A stretch of DNA of 64,000 nucleotides from positions 49,188,856 to 49,252,855 of the forward strand of contig NC_060063.1 in the NCBI RefSeq assembly GCF_020283565.1, in the 5' to 3' direction. The DNA comes from Trifolium pratense (Eukaryota > Streptophyta > Magnoliopsida > Fabales > Fabaceae). Positions 11,401-23,560 of this stretch are shown in pieces. Every line of letters starts with the position of its first letter. Within the stretch, counting starts at the first letter, position 1. Position numbers and translations under genes: made by a program. Under the pieces are notes generated by a model. The model was not told the DNA's origin and did no database searches. It saw nothing but the letters and a program-made list of their open reading frames with translations.

Positions 11401-11789
11401 GTTTTCACATACTGTGATTACATCTATGGAACTGATAAGGTTAGATCATGATTATGGAATTTTTCGCCGCAGCATAAATATCTGCTTAATTTTCTCTACA
11501 TGTCAAATTGATTTGCAATGATTTTACTTTGTTTATATCACAGGGTTTCCGGTATCAGAAGAAGATACTTCGAACGGTAAGTTTATTAAGCATTTTCATT
11601 TTGCTCAAATTCTTTCAACATTTTTCTTTTGAATTACATATAATACAATGTACAATGATTGACTGGCTGACCTTTTCCCCCTCTTCATTTTCCCTCTGTG
11701 AATTGATTTAGCTGAAGGAAGATTTGACAAACGGTGCCGCGCAGAATGAAGGATCATACAATGCACAGGATATTTATAAATCTGAATGA
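8436..11789 (+). CDS. SMO1: sterol C-4 methyl oxidase, SMO1 type (methylsterol monooxygenase)
   Basis: Exons are 8436-8765, 9021-9343, 11292-11439, 11544-11576 and 11712-11789, all with GT/AG borders; they give 303 residues. The enzyme is an ER membrane di-iron oxygenase that oxidises the C-4 methyl group of sterols such as 24-methylenecycloartanol. The three histidine clusters are visible: HRFLH (145-149), HRVHH (158-162) and HDYHH (238-242). Hydrophobic stretches occur near residues 38-57 and 85-105. The start [19 protein letters not shown] and the phrase [11 protein letters not shown] match the SMO1 rather than the SMO2 group. The length is close to Arabidopsis SMO1 (about 300). Intron 1 carries a duplicated copy of itself plus the first 20 nt of exon 2, creating a decoy exon. 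A young copia element lies just upstream. Confidence 0.95.
8766..9040 (+). repeat. tandem duplication of SMO1 intron 1 plus 20 nt of exon 2
   Basis: Unit A (8766-8905) and unit B (8906-9040) both run from a GT donor, through CAATTCCGTTACGG and a GTTACG-rich stretch, to TTTTTTAG followed by ATGATTGGAATTAGATCA. The 20 nt at 8886-8905 in unit A are thus a cryptic exon bordered by AG and GTAGTT. Using this acceptor and reading on gives a stop six to seven codons later. Confidence 0.9.
10099..10153. repeat. 17-bp direct repeat around a 21-nt T-tailed insert (SMO1 intron 2)
   Basis: AGAACACTTTGTACTAT is at 10099-10115 and again at 10137-10153. The insert at 10116-10136 starts with a T run followed by GGTTACAAG. 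It looks like a very short retroposon insertion on the minus strand. Confidence 0.7.
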
Positions 11790-12086
11790 AACAGAAGCAT
11801 TTTAGGTGTTTTATGTTGCATGTTGGTCGTTTGAAACTACCAAAATTTGTTGTAGACATATAAGCAGTACTGGTAAAATAGACGTCTTTGGTTAGCTTCA
11901 GGATGAAGACTAGTAGAACCGGGCTTTACGAATTGTGATTTTGTTTTACAAGAGTGGGTTGGGGAAGAAATTCTTGTGTTGTCATGTTTTTTGGAATTCG
12001 AACATTTGGTTTAGCTTCATGTCTATGTAAGAATTCTGGAAATGTGAAACAGGCTACCTCCTCTGGGATGTAATTCAAAAAAGCAT

Positions 12087-12092
12087 AATAAA
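12087..12092 (+). terminator. possible poly(A) signal of SMO1
   Basis: AATAAA lies about 300 bp after the SMO1 stop codon in a T-rich context. It is a reasonable near-upstream element for polyadenylation, but plant signals are loose. Confidence 0.35.
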
Positions 12093-12661
12093 GTTTGGAA
12101 GTTTGGTTTTATGTAATAGCCTGTTCGTGCACAGGGAAATGTCCCAACTCCCATGTAGTAGTCTACAAGTCATGACTCATGATGGATTGGTCAGGAACCC
12201 AGAAATGAACTACTCAATGAGTAACATAGGAATATATATCCAGTAAAAAAAAAGAAGCATTGGAACATCTATTGATTTTTAGTTAATTATAACTCATACG
12301 CATTTTTTTCTTAAAAAGTTCAACCTATTATTTCTCTTAATTCAAGTACTTTAAGACTCTAATGAGGGAGATTAGATATTAAGTATGGTTTTATTCTATA
12401 AATTATAGATGAAGACTTTGCCAAAAAAAAATATTGATGAAGACAAACATCAAATTGAACACAAAACATGGATTAAAATAGTTGTAGAAACTAAATTTGA
12501 TTGTCCTATTTACTTGCTCCATGATCACATATGTAGCTAAAGAGTGAGGGATATAATCATGTATCTAATCCCATTTTCGTAGAAGTTCCAACACAAGGTA
12601 CCTAACTACTATTTTCATTGATGAATTGGCAAACGTTTTAACTTTTGAGGACGTTTACAAG

Positions 12662-12850
12662 GAATAATGCTAGCAACACACTCTTTAACAAACACACTCC
12701 AACACACTCTCTTTTATTGGTTGAAATTCACATGGGTCCCATAAAAAAATGTGGACCCATATAACTTTTATGAGACCCATATAAATTTTAACCAATAGAA
12801 GAGAGTGTGCTAGAGTGTGTTTGTTAAAGAGTGTGTTGCTAGCACTCCTC
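12662..12850. mobile_element. Mutator-type MITE with about 60-bp inverted repeats
   Basis: The left end GAATAATGCTAGCAACACAC pairs with the right end (complement GAGGAGTGCTAGCAACACAC). The inverted repeats cover about one third of the 189-bp element each. A perfect 10-bp target duplication CGTTTACAAG lies at 12652-12661 and 12851-12860. There is no coding frame. It lies about 110 bp before the tRNA-Lys gene. Confidence 0.9.
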
Positions 12851-12963
12851 CGTTTACAAGATACCGTATTGCGGCCGCGGGTGTACCTTAATAATGAGTT
12901 TCAATTTGAAAAAAATAACAGTTGTTAATGTCATATAGTAAACATAGAAGCTTATAAATATCT

Positions 12964-13036
12964 GCCCGTCTAGCTCAGTTGGTAGAGCGCAAGGCTCTTA
13001 ACCTTGTGGTCGTGGGTTCGAGCCCCACGGTGGGCG
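12964..13036 (+). tRNA. tRNA-Lys(CTT)
   Basis: The 73 bases fold as a tRNA. The acceptor GCCCGTC pairs with GGTGGGC (with G-T pairs), and G is the discriminator base. The D arm is TAGCTCAGTTGGTAGAGC. The anticodon loop CTCTTAA gives anticodon CTT, decoding AAG lysine. The T arm contains GGTTCGAGCC. CCA is not encoded, as expected for a nuclear gene. A T run beginning at 13038 is the expected pol III terminator. Confidence 0.97.
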
Positions 13037-13098
13037 ATTTTTTATTTTTCTACATTTTAAAGCCACTTAATAGACAGAAAAAATGAGAAAGGGACACT

Positions 13099-13150
13099 AA
13101 CATTTGAACTGTGTTCCTTCAAAAAAAAAAAAAAACATTTGAACTGTGTT
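13099..13150. repeat. 17-bp direct repeat around CCTTC plus A tract
   Basis: AACATTTGAACTGTGTT is at 13099-13115 and 13134-13150. Between them lie CCTTC and thirteen A. This looks like a nearly empty retroposon insertion with its target duplication. Confidence 0.75.
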
Positions 13151-13452
13151 AGCGTTTGTCCGGTCCAGCTCTCATTTCTGGGCTTAAAACAATGCAATTC
13201 ACATGTGTGAATCACAAAAAAAATAAAAAATTGGCTATTTTTTTATTATTTCATGAAAGAGAAAAAATAATATGCACCCACAATGTAAAATTTACACTAT
13301 CAACCAATTACAACCATGTTTTCTGTTACGTCACCTCACTTAACCCCACCAATTACACTAAAGATGCGTGTTCATTAAACTCTTCATGGAACGAAGGCAA
13401 ACAACGCATAATTTTTTGTCCGTTTGTCTTTCATTCGTGTAGTAATTATCTT

Positions 13453-13453
<1 letters not shown>

Positions 13454-13543
<90 letters not shown>
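13454..13543. repeat. TA microsatellite, about 45 units
   Basis: An almost pure (TA)n tract of about 90 bp. The two 'IYIYIY' reading frames across it are not genes. Confidence 0.98.
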
Positions 13544-13548
<5 letters not shown>

Positions 13549-14005
13549 ATAATTATATAGAATTGGATTTGGCATTGAGATGGTCAACTACATAAAAAAA
13601 AAGTTTCTAGAAAATGTAGGTACTCTTCTAGTAAAGCAAGGAGCCATGGCCAGAAACACACCAGAATGTCACCACCAATAATCACGTGGCTATGTGCCCA
13701 GCTGTTTTTAATCTCATGTTAAGTGTTTTTTCATCTTTAAAAGTTTATTACTCACTCCTATCAGGATTTGTTTTGGCCCATTCTTGCTTTTTATTCAGCT
13801 ACTTTTGTATAAAGTGAGTGATATTGCAAATATGCTTTCTTAAATTTTCATACTTTTTTGGCCTTCTTTTTCAAGGCATAATAATATCATTTCTCGATAA
13901 TTATCATGTGAGAATCAGTGGCTAATTATAATTTATATGACCCAACTAAGTCTATAACCAAAACAGACATTGGTTATCATGTGAGATTAAAAGTATGTAT
14001 ATCAT

Positions 14006-14048
14006 GTATGTAGTAAGATTGTTGTAAAAAAAACGTACGTAGTAAGAT
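14006..14048. repeat. 14-bp direct repeat around a 15-nt A-rich insert
   Basis: GTATGTAGTAAGAT at 14006-14019 and GTACGTAGTAAGAT at 14035-14048 differ at one base. The insert is TGTTGTAAAAAAAAC. Confidence 0.5.
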
Positions 14049-15062
14049 GTATATCGAGGTCATCTCATCCGCCCTCACATTGATGGTCGTGACACCTAAA
14101 ATAATGAAATTCTTCAATAATCTACTTCCTTGGATGTAATAATTGCTCATCTAAAATTACAATGTTTTTTGTGGCATTCCTTCAAACTATTCTTCATGAT
14201 TTTAATTTTTTCTTCCGCACATAATCGTCCCAACCATTTACGTGCATCTCATTCTAGTGCACTTTCACATAATCAAAAGAATTTTGCCTTTTAGATCCCC
14301 CTTACTAATCTTAACCTCTTGAATTTCCATTTTTCGAACCAAAAACTAGTTTGTATTTTCCGCACGGAAGTTTTCAAATTGTACATTCCGAACCCGAGCT
14401 TTATACATCAAAAACAAAATAGCTTGCCCAAAACCCTACTCTAAGTTCATCCCTCTAATTTCATCAAGCCAACTTCAAAGAGACTAAATTTCAAACCTTA
14501 CTCTAAGTTCACGCCTCCTAACAATTTTGGGTTTGACAACATTGGTTTCGATTCTTCGTAAGATTCTGAATCATCAACCATAAACTACAAATAAATCACC
14601 ATACATATTGGTAAAAAATTGTTAAAATTCAAAATATGCATGCAGGTTTTGGACATTATCGTCTAGTTCAGAACGTAGAATTTGAACTTGTTTGGAATTA
14701 GTATCCAAACTGGTATGTAGTTTTTGAACTGTACCAAAACATAGTATGAAATTCAAAACTATGAGTGCACAAAAGAGTGAGTTGAAAATGCACATTACCT
14801 AATCTTTGATACTAAATGTGTGTGAAAATCCTTTGTAAATGAAACAATGTTGATTTTAGACCCAAAATACAAGATAAAATGAAAGCTTTGGTTCGAATTC
14901 TACGTTCTAAAACCTAGCGAGCGGAAAATATTATATGAACTGCATTTTAATTTGGAAATTAGGTTTCAAACCGTGTCAAAGGGGCAATTAGAAATTGTGG
15001 AGGGCCTAAAAAGTAAAATTATAATTATAATACCCATCAAATGACAGTTTCTCCCCACCTCA

Positions 15063-15209
15063 CATGTTTCTTTTTTACCCAAAAAACACGCAGAAAAATT
15101 CGATAAATTTTTTTTTCAAATATATATTATTTTGTAAATTTTTCCCTGAAAAAAATTTCGAAAAACTTTTTCAGAAGTTTTCTGCGTGTTTTGGGTAGAA
15201 AAGAAATAT
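15063..15209. repeat. inverted repeat, MITE-like
   Basis: CATGTTTCTTTTTTACCC followed by a CACGCAGAAAA word on the left is mirrored on the right by TTTTCTGCGTGTTTTGGGTA and AAGAAATATG. The arms are about 38 bp. No clear target duplication was found. Confidence 0.55.
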
Positions 15210-15532
15210 GGAGGGGGGAAAAGAAAAACTTAAAAAGAAGTATGTCAGTTGGGCTCATCTTTACAAAAATCAAGTCAGTTGGGCTTTGGGCTCTGCCGAC
15301 CTTTAAATGAATATTCTTGTAAAATAAAACAAGTTTTTTATCCAAAAATAATGACATCATATATTGCACTTTTAAACTGTCACCCCTGATGAGTGTCTGA
15401 GTGAACAGTGCCTCGTTTGGAATACAATAAATTCCATGTCCTGTTCTCAAACATCCAATAACAAAAATGTCGTTTAACGTAAAAAATAAAAAACAAATAC
15501 CAGTAATTAACATTTTCTCGGAAAAAAAAGTA

Positions 15533-15772
15533 CTTTCTCCGTCCCAAAACTTTAGTCCTTTTAGAATTTTGCATGGAGATTAAGAAATGATAAGTAAAGT
15601 CATTTTTACTCTTACTTTATTAAGAAAGAAAAAATATATTTAATTAATGTTTTAACTTTAGTAAGGGTACAAATAGTAAAGTATCACTAAATGTGCATTG
15701 ATTTTTTAAAAGACTAAAGTTTTGGAACAAAATAAAAAAGGTAAAAAGACTAAAGATTTGGGACAAATGGAA
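15533..15772. mobile_element. Stowaway-like MITE
   Basis: CTTTCTCCGTCCCAAAACTT on the left is mirrored by GATTTGGGACAAATGGAATA on the right. TA dinucleotides border both ends. The right side holds the terminal motif twice (about 15712-15735 and 15745-15772), suggesting an internal duplication. Confidence 0.7.
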
Positions 15773-16340
15773 TAATTAACAAGAGTAAAAAAAAAAACTA
15801 AGCCATAAATAAATGGTTTTTTCTATACAATATTTGATAATTTAGAGATATTTATTCGATAATTAATAAAAATAAGTCATGAAGGAAAAGTTCAATAAAT
15901 TTTATTTATAAGAACAACAAATAAATCTGCTTATATGACGTGTTTTCATTAGTAAATAAATATCTTCACATTATGATGGAATAACATAAAACTTATCTAA
16001 ATAATTTTAAAAGAAAGTATATAAGAAATGAAAATCAACAATATTTCTTTAAAACGTTACACACAAAATATCCTTTCGTATTGATTTCTTCCCTTAAATA
16101 GTTAACAAAAATTATTGCACTTCAATTCAAAACAGATTATTAAAAATAAAAAATCCAATGAGAATAATAATATTGAAAAAGAAAACTACATAAAAAGAGA
16201 AGAAAAAAAAAAAAGGTAAGAGACAAGGACAAAGTAAGACCCACCAAAACAACCAGAAAAAAACAAAGACAAAAACACACAAAACAACATACATAGTAAC
16301 GCGTGCATTCCACTCCCAAATCATCACGTCTAAAGTTTCG

Positions 16341-16348
16341 CACGTGGC
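16341..16348 (+). promoter_or_regulatory. G-box/ABRE-like CACGTGGC
   Basis: CACGTGGC lies 324 bp before the start codon of the BED/DUF659 gene. This motif binds bZIP and bHLH factors in plants. Function here is inferred from sequence and place only. Confidence 0.4.
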
Positions 16349-16664
16349 ACTCGTTTCTCATCAAAACCTCATTCCACCTAAATCACACCAAAATGTTCCC
16401 CACGCGCGCAAAGTCACCGCGTGAAAAAGTTAACTCTCTCTTCACTCTCATTCGCTTTGCCATTTCAGTCTCTCACACACTCTCTCTTTAACAATGCTTC
16501 TAACATTTCATCTCTGAACCCAAAAAAAAAATCACAACAACACAAACAAAAAAAACCTTTGAAATGTTCTAAAATGTTCTAAAACCAAACCACCATGAAC
16601 TGTGAAATGAAATAAAATAAAACAGAAACGTTAAAGTTAACGGTGTTAGAGTGGTGTGTGTATA

Positions 16665-18944
16665 ATGGCAGCTACTACGAATACAACGGCGTCAATTGTT
16701 GACACTACGAATTCGTCAGAAGAAGCAACGGCAAAAGCGATTCAAAAACGTTACGAAGGTTTAGTAACAGTACGAAACAAAGCGATTAAAGGAAAAGGAG
16801 CTTGGTATTGGTCACACCTTGAACCATTACTCGTTCATAACAACGAAACGGGACTTCCAAAAGCCGTTAAGTTACGGTGTTTTCTATGCGACGCCGTTTT
16901 CTCAGCTTCTAACCCTTCAAGAACAGCTTCTGAACATTTAAAACGCGGAACTTGCCCTAATTTCAATTCCGCCGTAAAACCTATTTCTTCTGTTTCGCCG
17001 GAAACTGGTTCCGGTGCTGGTGCTGGTGCTGTTGTTGTTGTTTCTTCACCGCCGCCGTTTTCGTCTTCTTCTGTTCACCGACGTAAGAGAAGCTCACCGC
17101 CGTCGCAGCAGTATGGTGTGGATCGGTTACAGATGGTTACGGTTTCGAATTTGTTGCCGCCGCAGCAACCGCCGCCGCATTTGATGTTGTCTGGTGGAAA
17201 AGATGATTTGGGTGCTTTGGCTATGTTGGAAGATAGTGTGAAGAAGCTGAAGAGTCCTAAAACTTCACCTGGTATTGTTCTTCATAAGACTCAAGTTGAT
17301 AGTGCTATTGATTTTTTAGCTGATTGGGTTTATGAATCTTGTGGTTCTGTTTCTTTTTCGAGTTTGGAGCATCCAAAGTTTAGAGCTTTTCTTACACAAG
17401 TTGGTTTGCCACCTGTTTTTCCTAGAGAGTTTGTTGGTAGTAGATTGGATTCCAAATTTGAGGAAGTGAAATCTGAATCAGAAGCTAGGATTAGAGATGC
17501 TATGTTCTTTCAAATCGGTTCCGATGGTTGGAAAAAAACGAAAGATTATGAAAATGATCAGAGTTTGGTGAATTTGACTGTGAATCTTCCAAATGGGACA
17601 AGTTTGTATAGAAAGGCTGTTTTTGTTAATGGTTCTGTTCCTTCTAACTATGCTGAGGATGTTCTGTGGGAGACAATTAATGGAATTTGTGGGAATCTAG
17701 TTCAGAATTGTGTTGGGATAGTTGCTGACAAGTTCAAGTCAAAGGCATTGAGAAACTTGGAGATTCAGAATCATTGGATGGTTAATCTCTCTTGTCAGTA
17801 TCAAGGTTTCAATAGTTTAATCAAGGATTTTACTAAAGAGCTTCCTTTGTTTCGAACCATGACCGAGAGTTGTATCAAGCTAACAAATTTTGTCAATTAC
17901 ACGTCTCCAATTCGGAATAGTTTCCACAAGTACCAATTGCAAGAGTACGGTCACACGTGGTTGCTTCGAGTAATACCAATGCGGGAATTTGAGGATTTTA
18001 ACTTTGAACCTGTTTATGCAATGATTGAGGATACATTGAGTTCAGTTCGCGCTTTGCAGTTGGTCTTACTCGATGAATCATTCAAGATGGTATGCATGGA
18101 AGACAGGAATGCTAGAGAAGTCGGTGACATGATTCGCGCCGTCGGCTTTTGGAATGATTTGGAAGCTGTACACAGTTTAGTTAAATTGGTGAAAGACATG
18201 GCTAAGGAAATTGAATCCGAAAAGCCATTGGTTGGACAATGCCTTCTCCTTTGGAATGAGTTGAGAACAAAAGTGAAAGATTGGTGTTCTAAATTCAACA
18301 TTGCAGAAGGAGCAATAGAAAAGTTGATTGAAAGAAGGTTTCGGAAAAACTACCATCCGGCTTGGGCTGCAGCATACATTCTCGACCCTCTTTACCTAAT
18401 AAGAGACACAAGTGGAAAATACCTTCCACCATTTAAGCACTTAACACCAGAACAAGAGAAAGACGTCGATAGACTCATAACAAGGCTTGTTTCAAGAGAT
18501 GAAGCACACATTGTTCTAATGGAACTCATGAAATGGAGAACAGAAGGTCTCGATCCGGTTTATGCGCAAGCCGTACAAATGAAGGAAAGAGATCCTATTA
18601 CTGGGAAGATGAGGATTGTTAATCCACAAAGTAGTAGACTTGTTTGGGAAACTTATTTAACTGAATTCAAATCCTTAGGAAGAGTTGCTGTGAGGTTAAT
18701 TTTCCTTCATGCAACTTCTTGTGGTTTCAAATGTAGTTGGTCTTTATGGAAATGGGTTTGTTCTCATGGACACTACAAGACTTCATTGGATAAAGTTCAG
18801 AAGTTGATTTTTGTTGCAGCTCATTCTAAATTGGAAAGAAGGGATTTTTCAAGTGATGAAGATAAGGATGCAGAATTATTCACCTTGGCAAATGGTGAGG
18901 ATGATGTGTTGAATGAGGTTCTTGTTGATAGTTCATCAGTGTAA
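16665..18944 (+). CDS. domesticated hAT-type protein with BED finger and DUF659
   Basis: A single exon of 759 residues. A BED-like zinc finger lies at about 29-100 with C72, C75, H91 and C97. A Ser/Pro/Gly-rich linker (104-175) includes a basic HRRKRSS patch that may be a nuclear signal. DUF659 follows (about 210-365), with GSDGW at 285-289 where hAT transposases often hold their first catalytic Asp. The C-terminal part is hAT-like. It closely resembles the Arabidopsis pair At1g12380/At1g62870, which begin MAAT and share the phrase SNPSRTASEHLKRGTCPNF. I see no terminal inverted repeats or target duplication, so it behaves as a fixed host gene, probably a nuclear DNA-binding protein of unknown target. 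I chose the ATG at 16665 because the codon nine bases upstream is GTG. Confidence 0.93.
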   Translation: MAATTNTTASIVDTTNSSEEATAKAIQKRYEGLVTVRNKAIKGKGAWYWSHLEPLLVHNNETGLPKAVKLRCFLCDAVFSASNPSRTASEHLKRGTCPNFNSAVKPISSVSPETGSGAGAGAVVVVSSPPPFSSSSVHRRKRSSPPSQQYGVDRLQMVTVSNLLPPQQPPPHLMLSGGKDDLGALAMLEDSVKKLKSPKTSPGIVLHKTQVDSAIDFLADWVYESCGSVSFSSLEHPKFRAFLTQVGLPPVFPREFVGSRLDSKFEEVKSESEARIRDAMFFQIGSDGWKKTKDYENDQSLVNLTVNLPNGTSLYRKAVFVNGSVPSNYAEDVLWETINGICGNLVQNCVGIVADKFKSKALRNLEIQNHWMVNLSCQYQGFNSLIKDFTKELPLFRTMTESCIKLTNFVNYTSPIRNSFHKYQLQEYGHTWLLRVIPMREFEDFNFEPVYAMIEDTLSSVRALQLVLLDESFKMVCMEDRNAREVGDMIRAVGFWNDLEAVHSLVKLVKDMAKEIESEKPLVGQCLLLWNELRTKVKDWCSKFNIAEGAIEKLIERRFRKNYHPAWAAAYILDPLYLIRDTSGKYLPPFKHLTPEQEKDVDRLITRLVSRDEAHIVLMELMKWRTEGLDPVYAQAVQMKERDPITGKMRIVNPQSSRLVWETYLTEFKSLGRVAVRLIFLHATSCGFKCSWSLWKWVCSHGHYKTSLDKVQKLIFVAAHSKLERRDFSSDEDKDAELFTLANGEDDVLNEVLVDSSSV

Positions 18945-19156
18945 CAATTTTTTTATTCCACTTTTTTTCTTTTGAGTTAATTTAATCAGCTCTAGGAATT
19001 TTAATTTTTTAGGATTTATTATTGAATTCTTTCCACTACCCTTTTTTCTTTTCTGCCACATGATTTGAGCAACTTCCCCTCACCTTTGATTGTAAAACTA
19101 GAGAAAAAAGAAGTGCATAACCAATTGGTGAAGGATGTTGTAGAAATTCTATTCTG

Positions 19157-19296
19157 TTTTTTTTTTTTTTTGTCAAGTAGTTTAGTGGCTAGAATTTCAC
19201 ATTTTTAAGGTGATTAAGTGGGGTATCAGAGTTTGAATCTCGGTCTCTGCATATTACTTACAATGTCCCTACCAACTGAACCATGTTCACTAGGAC
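19157..19296 (-). mobile_element. tRNA-derived SINE, minus strand
   Basis: A T run (the poly(A) tail in reverse) is followed by GTCAAGTAGTTTAGTGGC, a B-box complement near 19230 and an A-box complement CTACCAACTGAACC. The target duplication is GAAATTCTATTCTG at 19143-19156 and GAAATTCTATTTTG at 19297-19310 (13 of 14). Confidence 0.82.
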
Positions 19297-22200
19297 GAAA
19301 TTCTATTTTGTTCTATTCCTCTAGCACTTTGATCAGATAAATAATATTTGTAAAGGGGAAGTTTTTATCAGTTCTCCTTTGATTTTAAGCTTCTTTTTGC
19401 TCACCATGCATTAAATTTTGTAAATTCAGAAGAAACTATGCAGCATTTGGAGAGGGGGGAATTAACATCTATATGAATGCATAATTAGTTTGGTGTAGCC
19501 TTTGGCATAATATAAACCATCTTAATGAAATGTGATGTAATTATTTATCTATATCTAAAAATATTGCATTTGTGTACTATGTAATAGAATAGAATCTTCT
19601 AAGTTACTCTCTGCATTATTACATTTGTAAAATCTGGAAAGGTACTGTGCTTTCTTTCAATCACATACCTAAGTTGAAATCTGTCCAATTCAAAGGCTGT
19701 CTAATTCAAAGGCAAATTCAGCTTTCTGTCTCTTAAGTCAAAGGGAAATGTGGTACTACTACTAAAGACCCTCTCCTAACTTCACTTTTTGGCCACTTAA
19801 TTTAGTCACATTGTTGATTCTTTAATTCATGCACCTTGTATCTAGATTTTATTTAGTCACCAGCATAATATAGATAGGTAACAATTTGTTGCTGATGAAC
19901 AACTTTAAACATGAAGGATTTTGTGATGCCTATAAAGTATGGTTAAGTGTATGTTTGGTCCGGAACCGGAAGTAGACAAAATCACCGCAAAAAACTACGA
20001 CAATGTGGAAGTTCCAGTTTGTAGCTTCTTTAAAATTACGGCAAAATCGTATCCAGATGGGCGCTTGCAACCCCAAATGCCAAACTAAACATTTACTAAG
20101 TCATATGAATCAGTGACACAGACACTAGCATATAAACACCGATAATAATTTAAAGAATGAAATTATGGAATATAATGTGTCAATGTTGTTTTAGTGTCAA
20201 GTCAAGGTGTCTCTGCTGTGCATAGGTTAGGTCATTCATTCTAGTTGAAGTTGTACTCCACTTATATAACCACTGGATTCTTTGATACCATCTAGGGCCA
20301 CAATAGTGTTACACTTACACAGCAAGCAAAAAGAGTGATGTACTTGTCAAGAACTTCACTGTTTAGATGTTGAAAAATCATGGAGAAACTGTCGTTGAAT
20401 TATTGGTTGTTGGTATTACTTTTTTGGCCATTATCAGGTCAGGAGTTAACCAAAAGAATCCAAGAAAGAGTACTTCAATTACTAATTTTTGTATCAACAT
20501 ATATATAGCTCAATGAATTAAAATTTTAAAATAGCAATGATATTTTTATAAGTAAACTGCTTGACAAAAAATGTGTATTTATATTTAGTGTATGACACAT
20601 CTCAAATAAAATATTATCAATATAAAGAACTTGTGAAAAAAAACCCACATACACAAAATAAAAAACCTGCTTTTTTGGGTATTAAAGAGTCTTTAGTGGT
20701 CAAGCATAGGGTTTGATTTCAAAGGGACAGGTCCACCTAAATCTACCTCTTGTTCTTCTGATCTCAGCTTTCAACCAGTCATGACATTTATTGAAATAAC
20801 TAATACTAATAACTAATGTATCACATTGAAAAAAGTTAATAAAAATGAAAAAAATTATTTTATATGCTGCTGATTTGTTAGGATATATTAGACCAATCCA
20901 AAACCTAATAAAATGTAACAAAAATAATTATTCATCCATGCAGCTATAATGGTCAAGCATTTTTTTAACTTTGGTCAAAAAAAGTTAACCATTGTTTTTG
21001 CTAGTATATAGTTCAATAAATATAGATAATTAGATATATAAGTTGGAAAACAGCTTTTTTCTTCTTTTTATGTTAACTCTGGTGTTGAGTTTCTTAAGAG
21101 ACAGATAAAATAAGACTACTTCATTCTTGCTCAAGTGACCACATTTTCAACCAGTATCCAAATTCTGGTAAACATTTCAAGTTGTATTGAACATATATTA
21201 ATCAATGATATGCTATAAGCATTTTCACTTTCACGTCAAAAAAAAAAAAAGATATAAGTTGGAAGGGATCCAAATCCAAATGGAATAGTCCTAAACATAT
21301 GTCTCTCATCAAAAAAAGTCCTTAACATATATGTAGATTAGCTAAAGTAATGACCACTAGTATTAGCTTTAAAACAACTATATTTGCTTCCTAACTATAT
21401 TCTACAACATGGTTGTTATCCATTACTACTAAGATATATATCAAGATTATGAAAGGACCCTAAAGATTGTCGGCATGAAGCAGCAAAGAAGTTGCTAAGA
21501 GTTGAGAAGTGATTCTTTGAACAAAGAATTTTAACAAACTTGTTTCTTTTTTGGTTTTCTCTTTATCAAATGCTTGTCCCTAGCTACTTTACATATGGTT
21601 GTGGGGTTGAAACTAAATTTATTAAATACATGATTTGTTTGCTAAAGGCCTAAAGTCCAATACCTTAAAGTCTTTAAACTGCTTCAAAATAACTGTTTGA
21701 AGGTGCTCATAACAGTTTATTGTAAAGTTAAAGGTAATTAGTAGCACTGATTTTTATACTTATATATATTATTTTGTTATAGCTTATAGCATATAATATA
21801 TAATTTAAAGGACAACACAACAACATGGTTGTTCATTCTTTTGAAATGACAAAATAACATCATATCAATAACAGTTTGGTCAATGAAATTGTTAGCTTAG
21901 CAGCTACGTCTTAGATAGGGGTTGAATCTAGCATAATCAAGTGAATTTGTAGATTGGTTTGAATTCATTCAATACAGAATTTACAAATTAGTGTACAATG
22001 TTTTTTTTTATACATACTGTACAAATTAATACAATGTAGTAAAGAAATGGTTTTATTTTAACAAGAAACTTGAGCTCAAATTTAATTTAGTAAGTGTATG
22101 ACTAGATTTGACGGTTTGATTGTCAAAGTTACGTTGAACTACCGCGGTTAAAGTTAAATTGTTGTTTGACCTAATTTCTTTACTTCTAAGAAGGAAAAAA

Positions 22201-23207
22201 AAAGAGAAAAAAAAGTTAGGTCAAACGGTACCTAAATATAAACCAATAAAGAGATGTGGGTTTAGTGGAAGGAGACCTAAACTCCTACAACATGAAAAAT
22301 CAAAGTTCGAATCTCAGTACAAAGAGATATTCATGTTTAATGTTTGAAATACTTTCGGCCGAAGAGATATTCATGTTTGAGCTCAAAATGCTCAATTCAA
22401 AATATGCATCATAGGGACAAAAAATTACAACAAATCTAAATTGATATAATCAAGTTAAAATCAGTGTTTAATGAGTTGAGTATAACAAAAAAAAAAAATT
22501 ATAGAGATTTTCTATTAAACACTCATTCCGTTTTAAAAAGAATGTCACATAGCATAAAACAAAATGTTTAGAATTGCATCTTCAAATTAATTGAAAGTGC
22601 ACTACTTTTAAAGCATTACACCAAAAATAAATAAGGTTAATTTAGCAAAAGTGTCATATTTTTGAACAATATCATTGCATTTTTTTAACCCATATATAAA
22701 AATTTCAAACAACATTCATTTTAAATGAGAGGAAGAATATATACACATTCTCCTCATTGCTACATGCTTACACACCAAGTCAACTCATATTGGGTTAATT
22801 AGTGGCTTAATACAAGATTTAAAACATTAATTTTTGTAATAATTGATCATGATGCTCTTTGTATGTTTTCCTCAACAGTAAAAAACAAAGGCTAATTGAT
22901 AGTGTACTCATTAGGCTCATATGTGGCAATTATGATTTCATTCATAATGGTTGGTATGGACCCTCTTCTCTTTTGAGCTTTGAGAGGGAGAGAGGGATTT
23001 GAGTTATCCATCATTTACCCTCATGAGCAAAGCACTTACCCATTATGGAAAAGCTGCCACTATTCAATTTCACTCAAATTTTTACTGAAACATTCTTAAC
23101 ATAAATTCCTCCATAACAAAAGTTCAGTATAAGTTAAAAAAAAAACTATGAATTTGGTATAAACTTTTGAACCAAATATATACGGTACACTTTAGACTAA
23201 ATGCATA

Positions 23208-23350
23208 CTCTCTTCGGTCACTATTAAAAAGCAAAAAATCACGTTTTAAATTCATTGAAAAACTTGTGTATCTGGCATGTCACCAGATACACAATTTTTT
23301 CAATTAATCTAAAAAGTGAATTTTTTGCATATAATAGTGATCGGATGGAG
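23208..23350. mobile_element. Stowaway-like MITE with internal hairpin
   Basis: CTCTCTTCGGTCACTATT on the left mirrors AATAGTGATCGGATGGAG on the right, with TA at both borders. The centre holds GTGTATCTGG and CCAGATACAC as a short perfect stem. Confidence 0.75.
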
Positions 23351-23560
23351 TATTACTTTTTATTGTGTTATTGAGGAAACATTTACTTCCACTACCTTCA
23401 AAATAAGATTACTAATGTAAAAATATCTCTCTGTTACGCTGTATTTGATCTCAACACATAAGGTGATTTTTCGGCTTCGGACTTAATTTTCTCTAACACA
23501 AAAGATATAAATCTTACCACTTAAATATATTCATAGTCGGTACCTCAACACACCCTCTAT

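Noticed and set aside
13384..13587. IYIYIY reading frames
   Set aside because: They are translations of the TA microsatellite.
16656..16664. Earlier start (MCI) for the BED/DUF659 protein
   Set aside because: The codon at 16656 is GTG. The first ATG in frame is 16665, and it gives the MAAT start seen in relatives.
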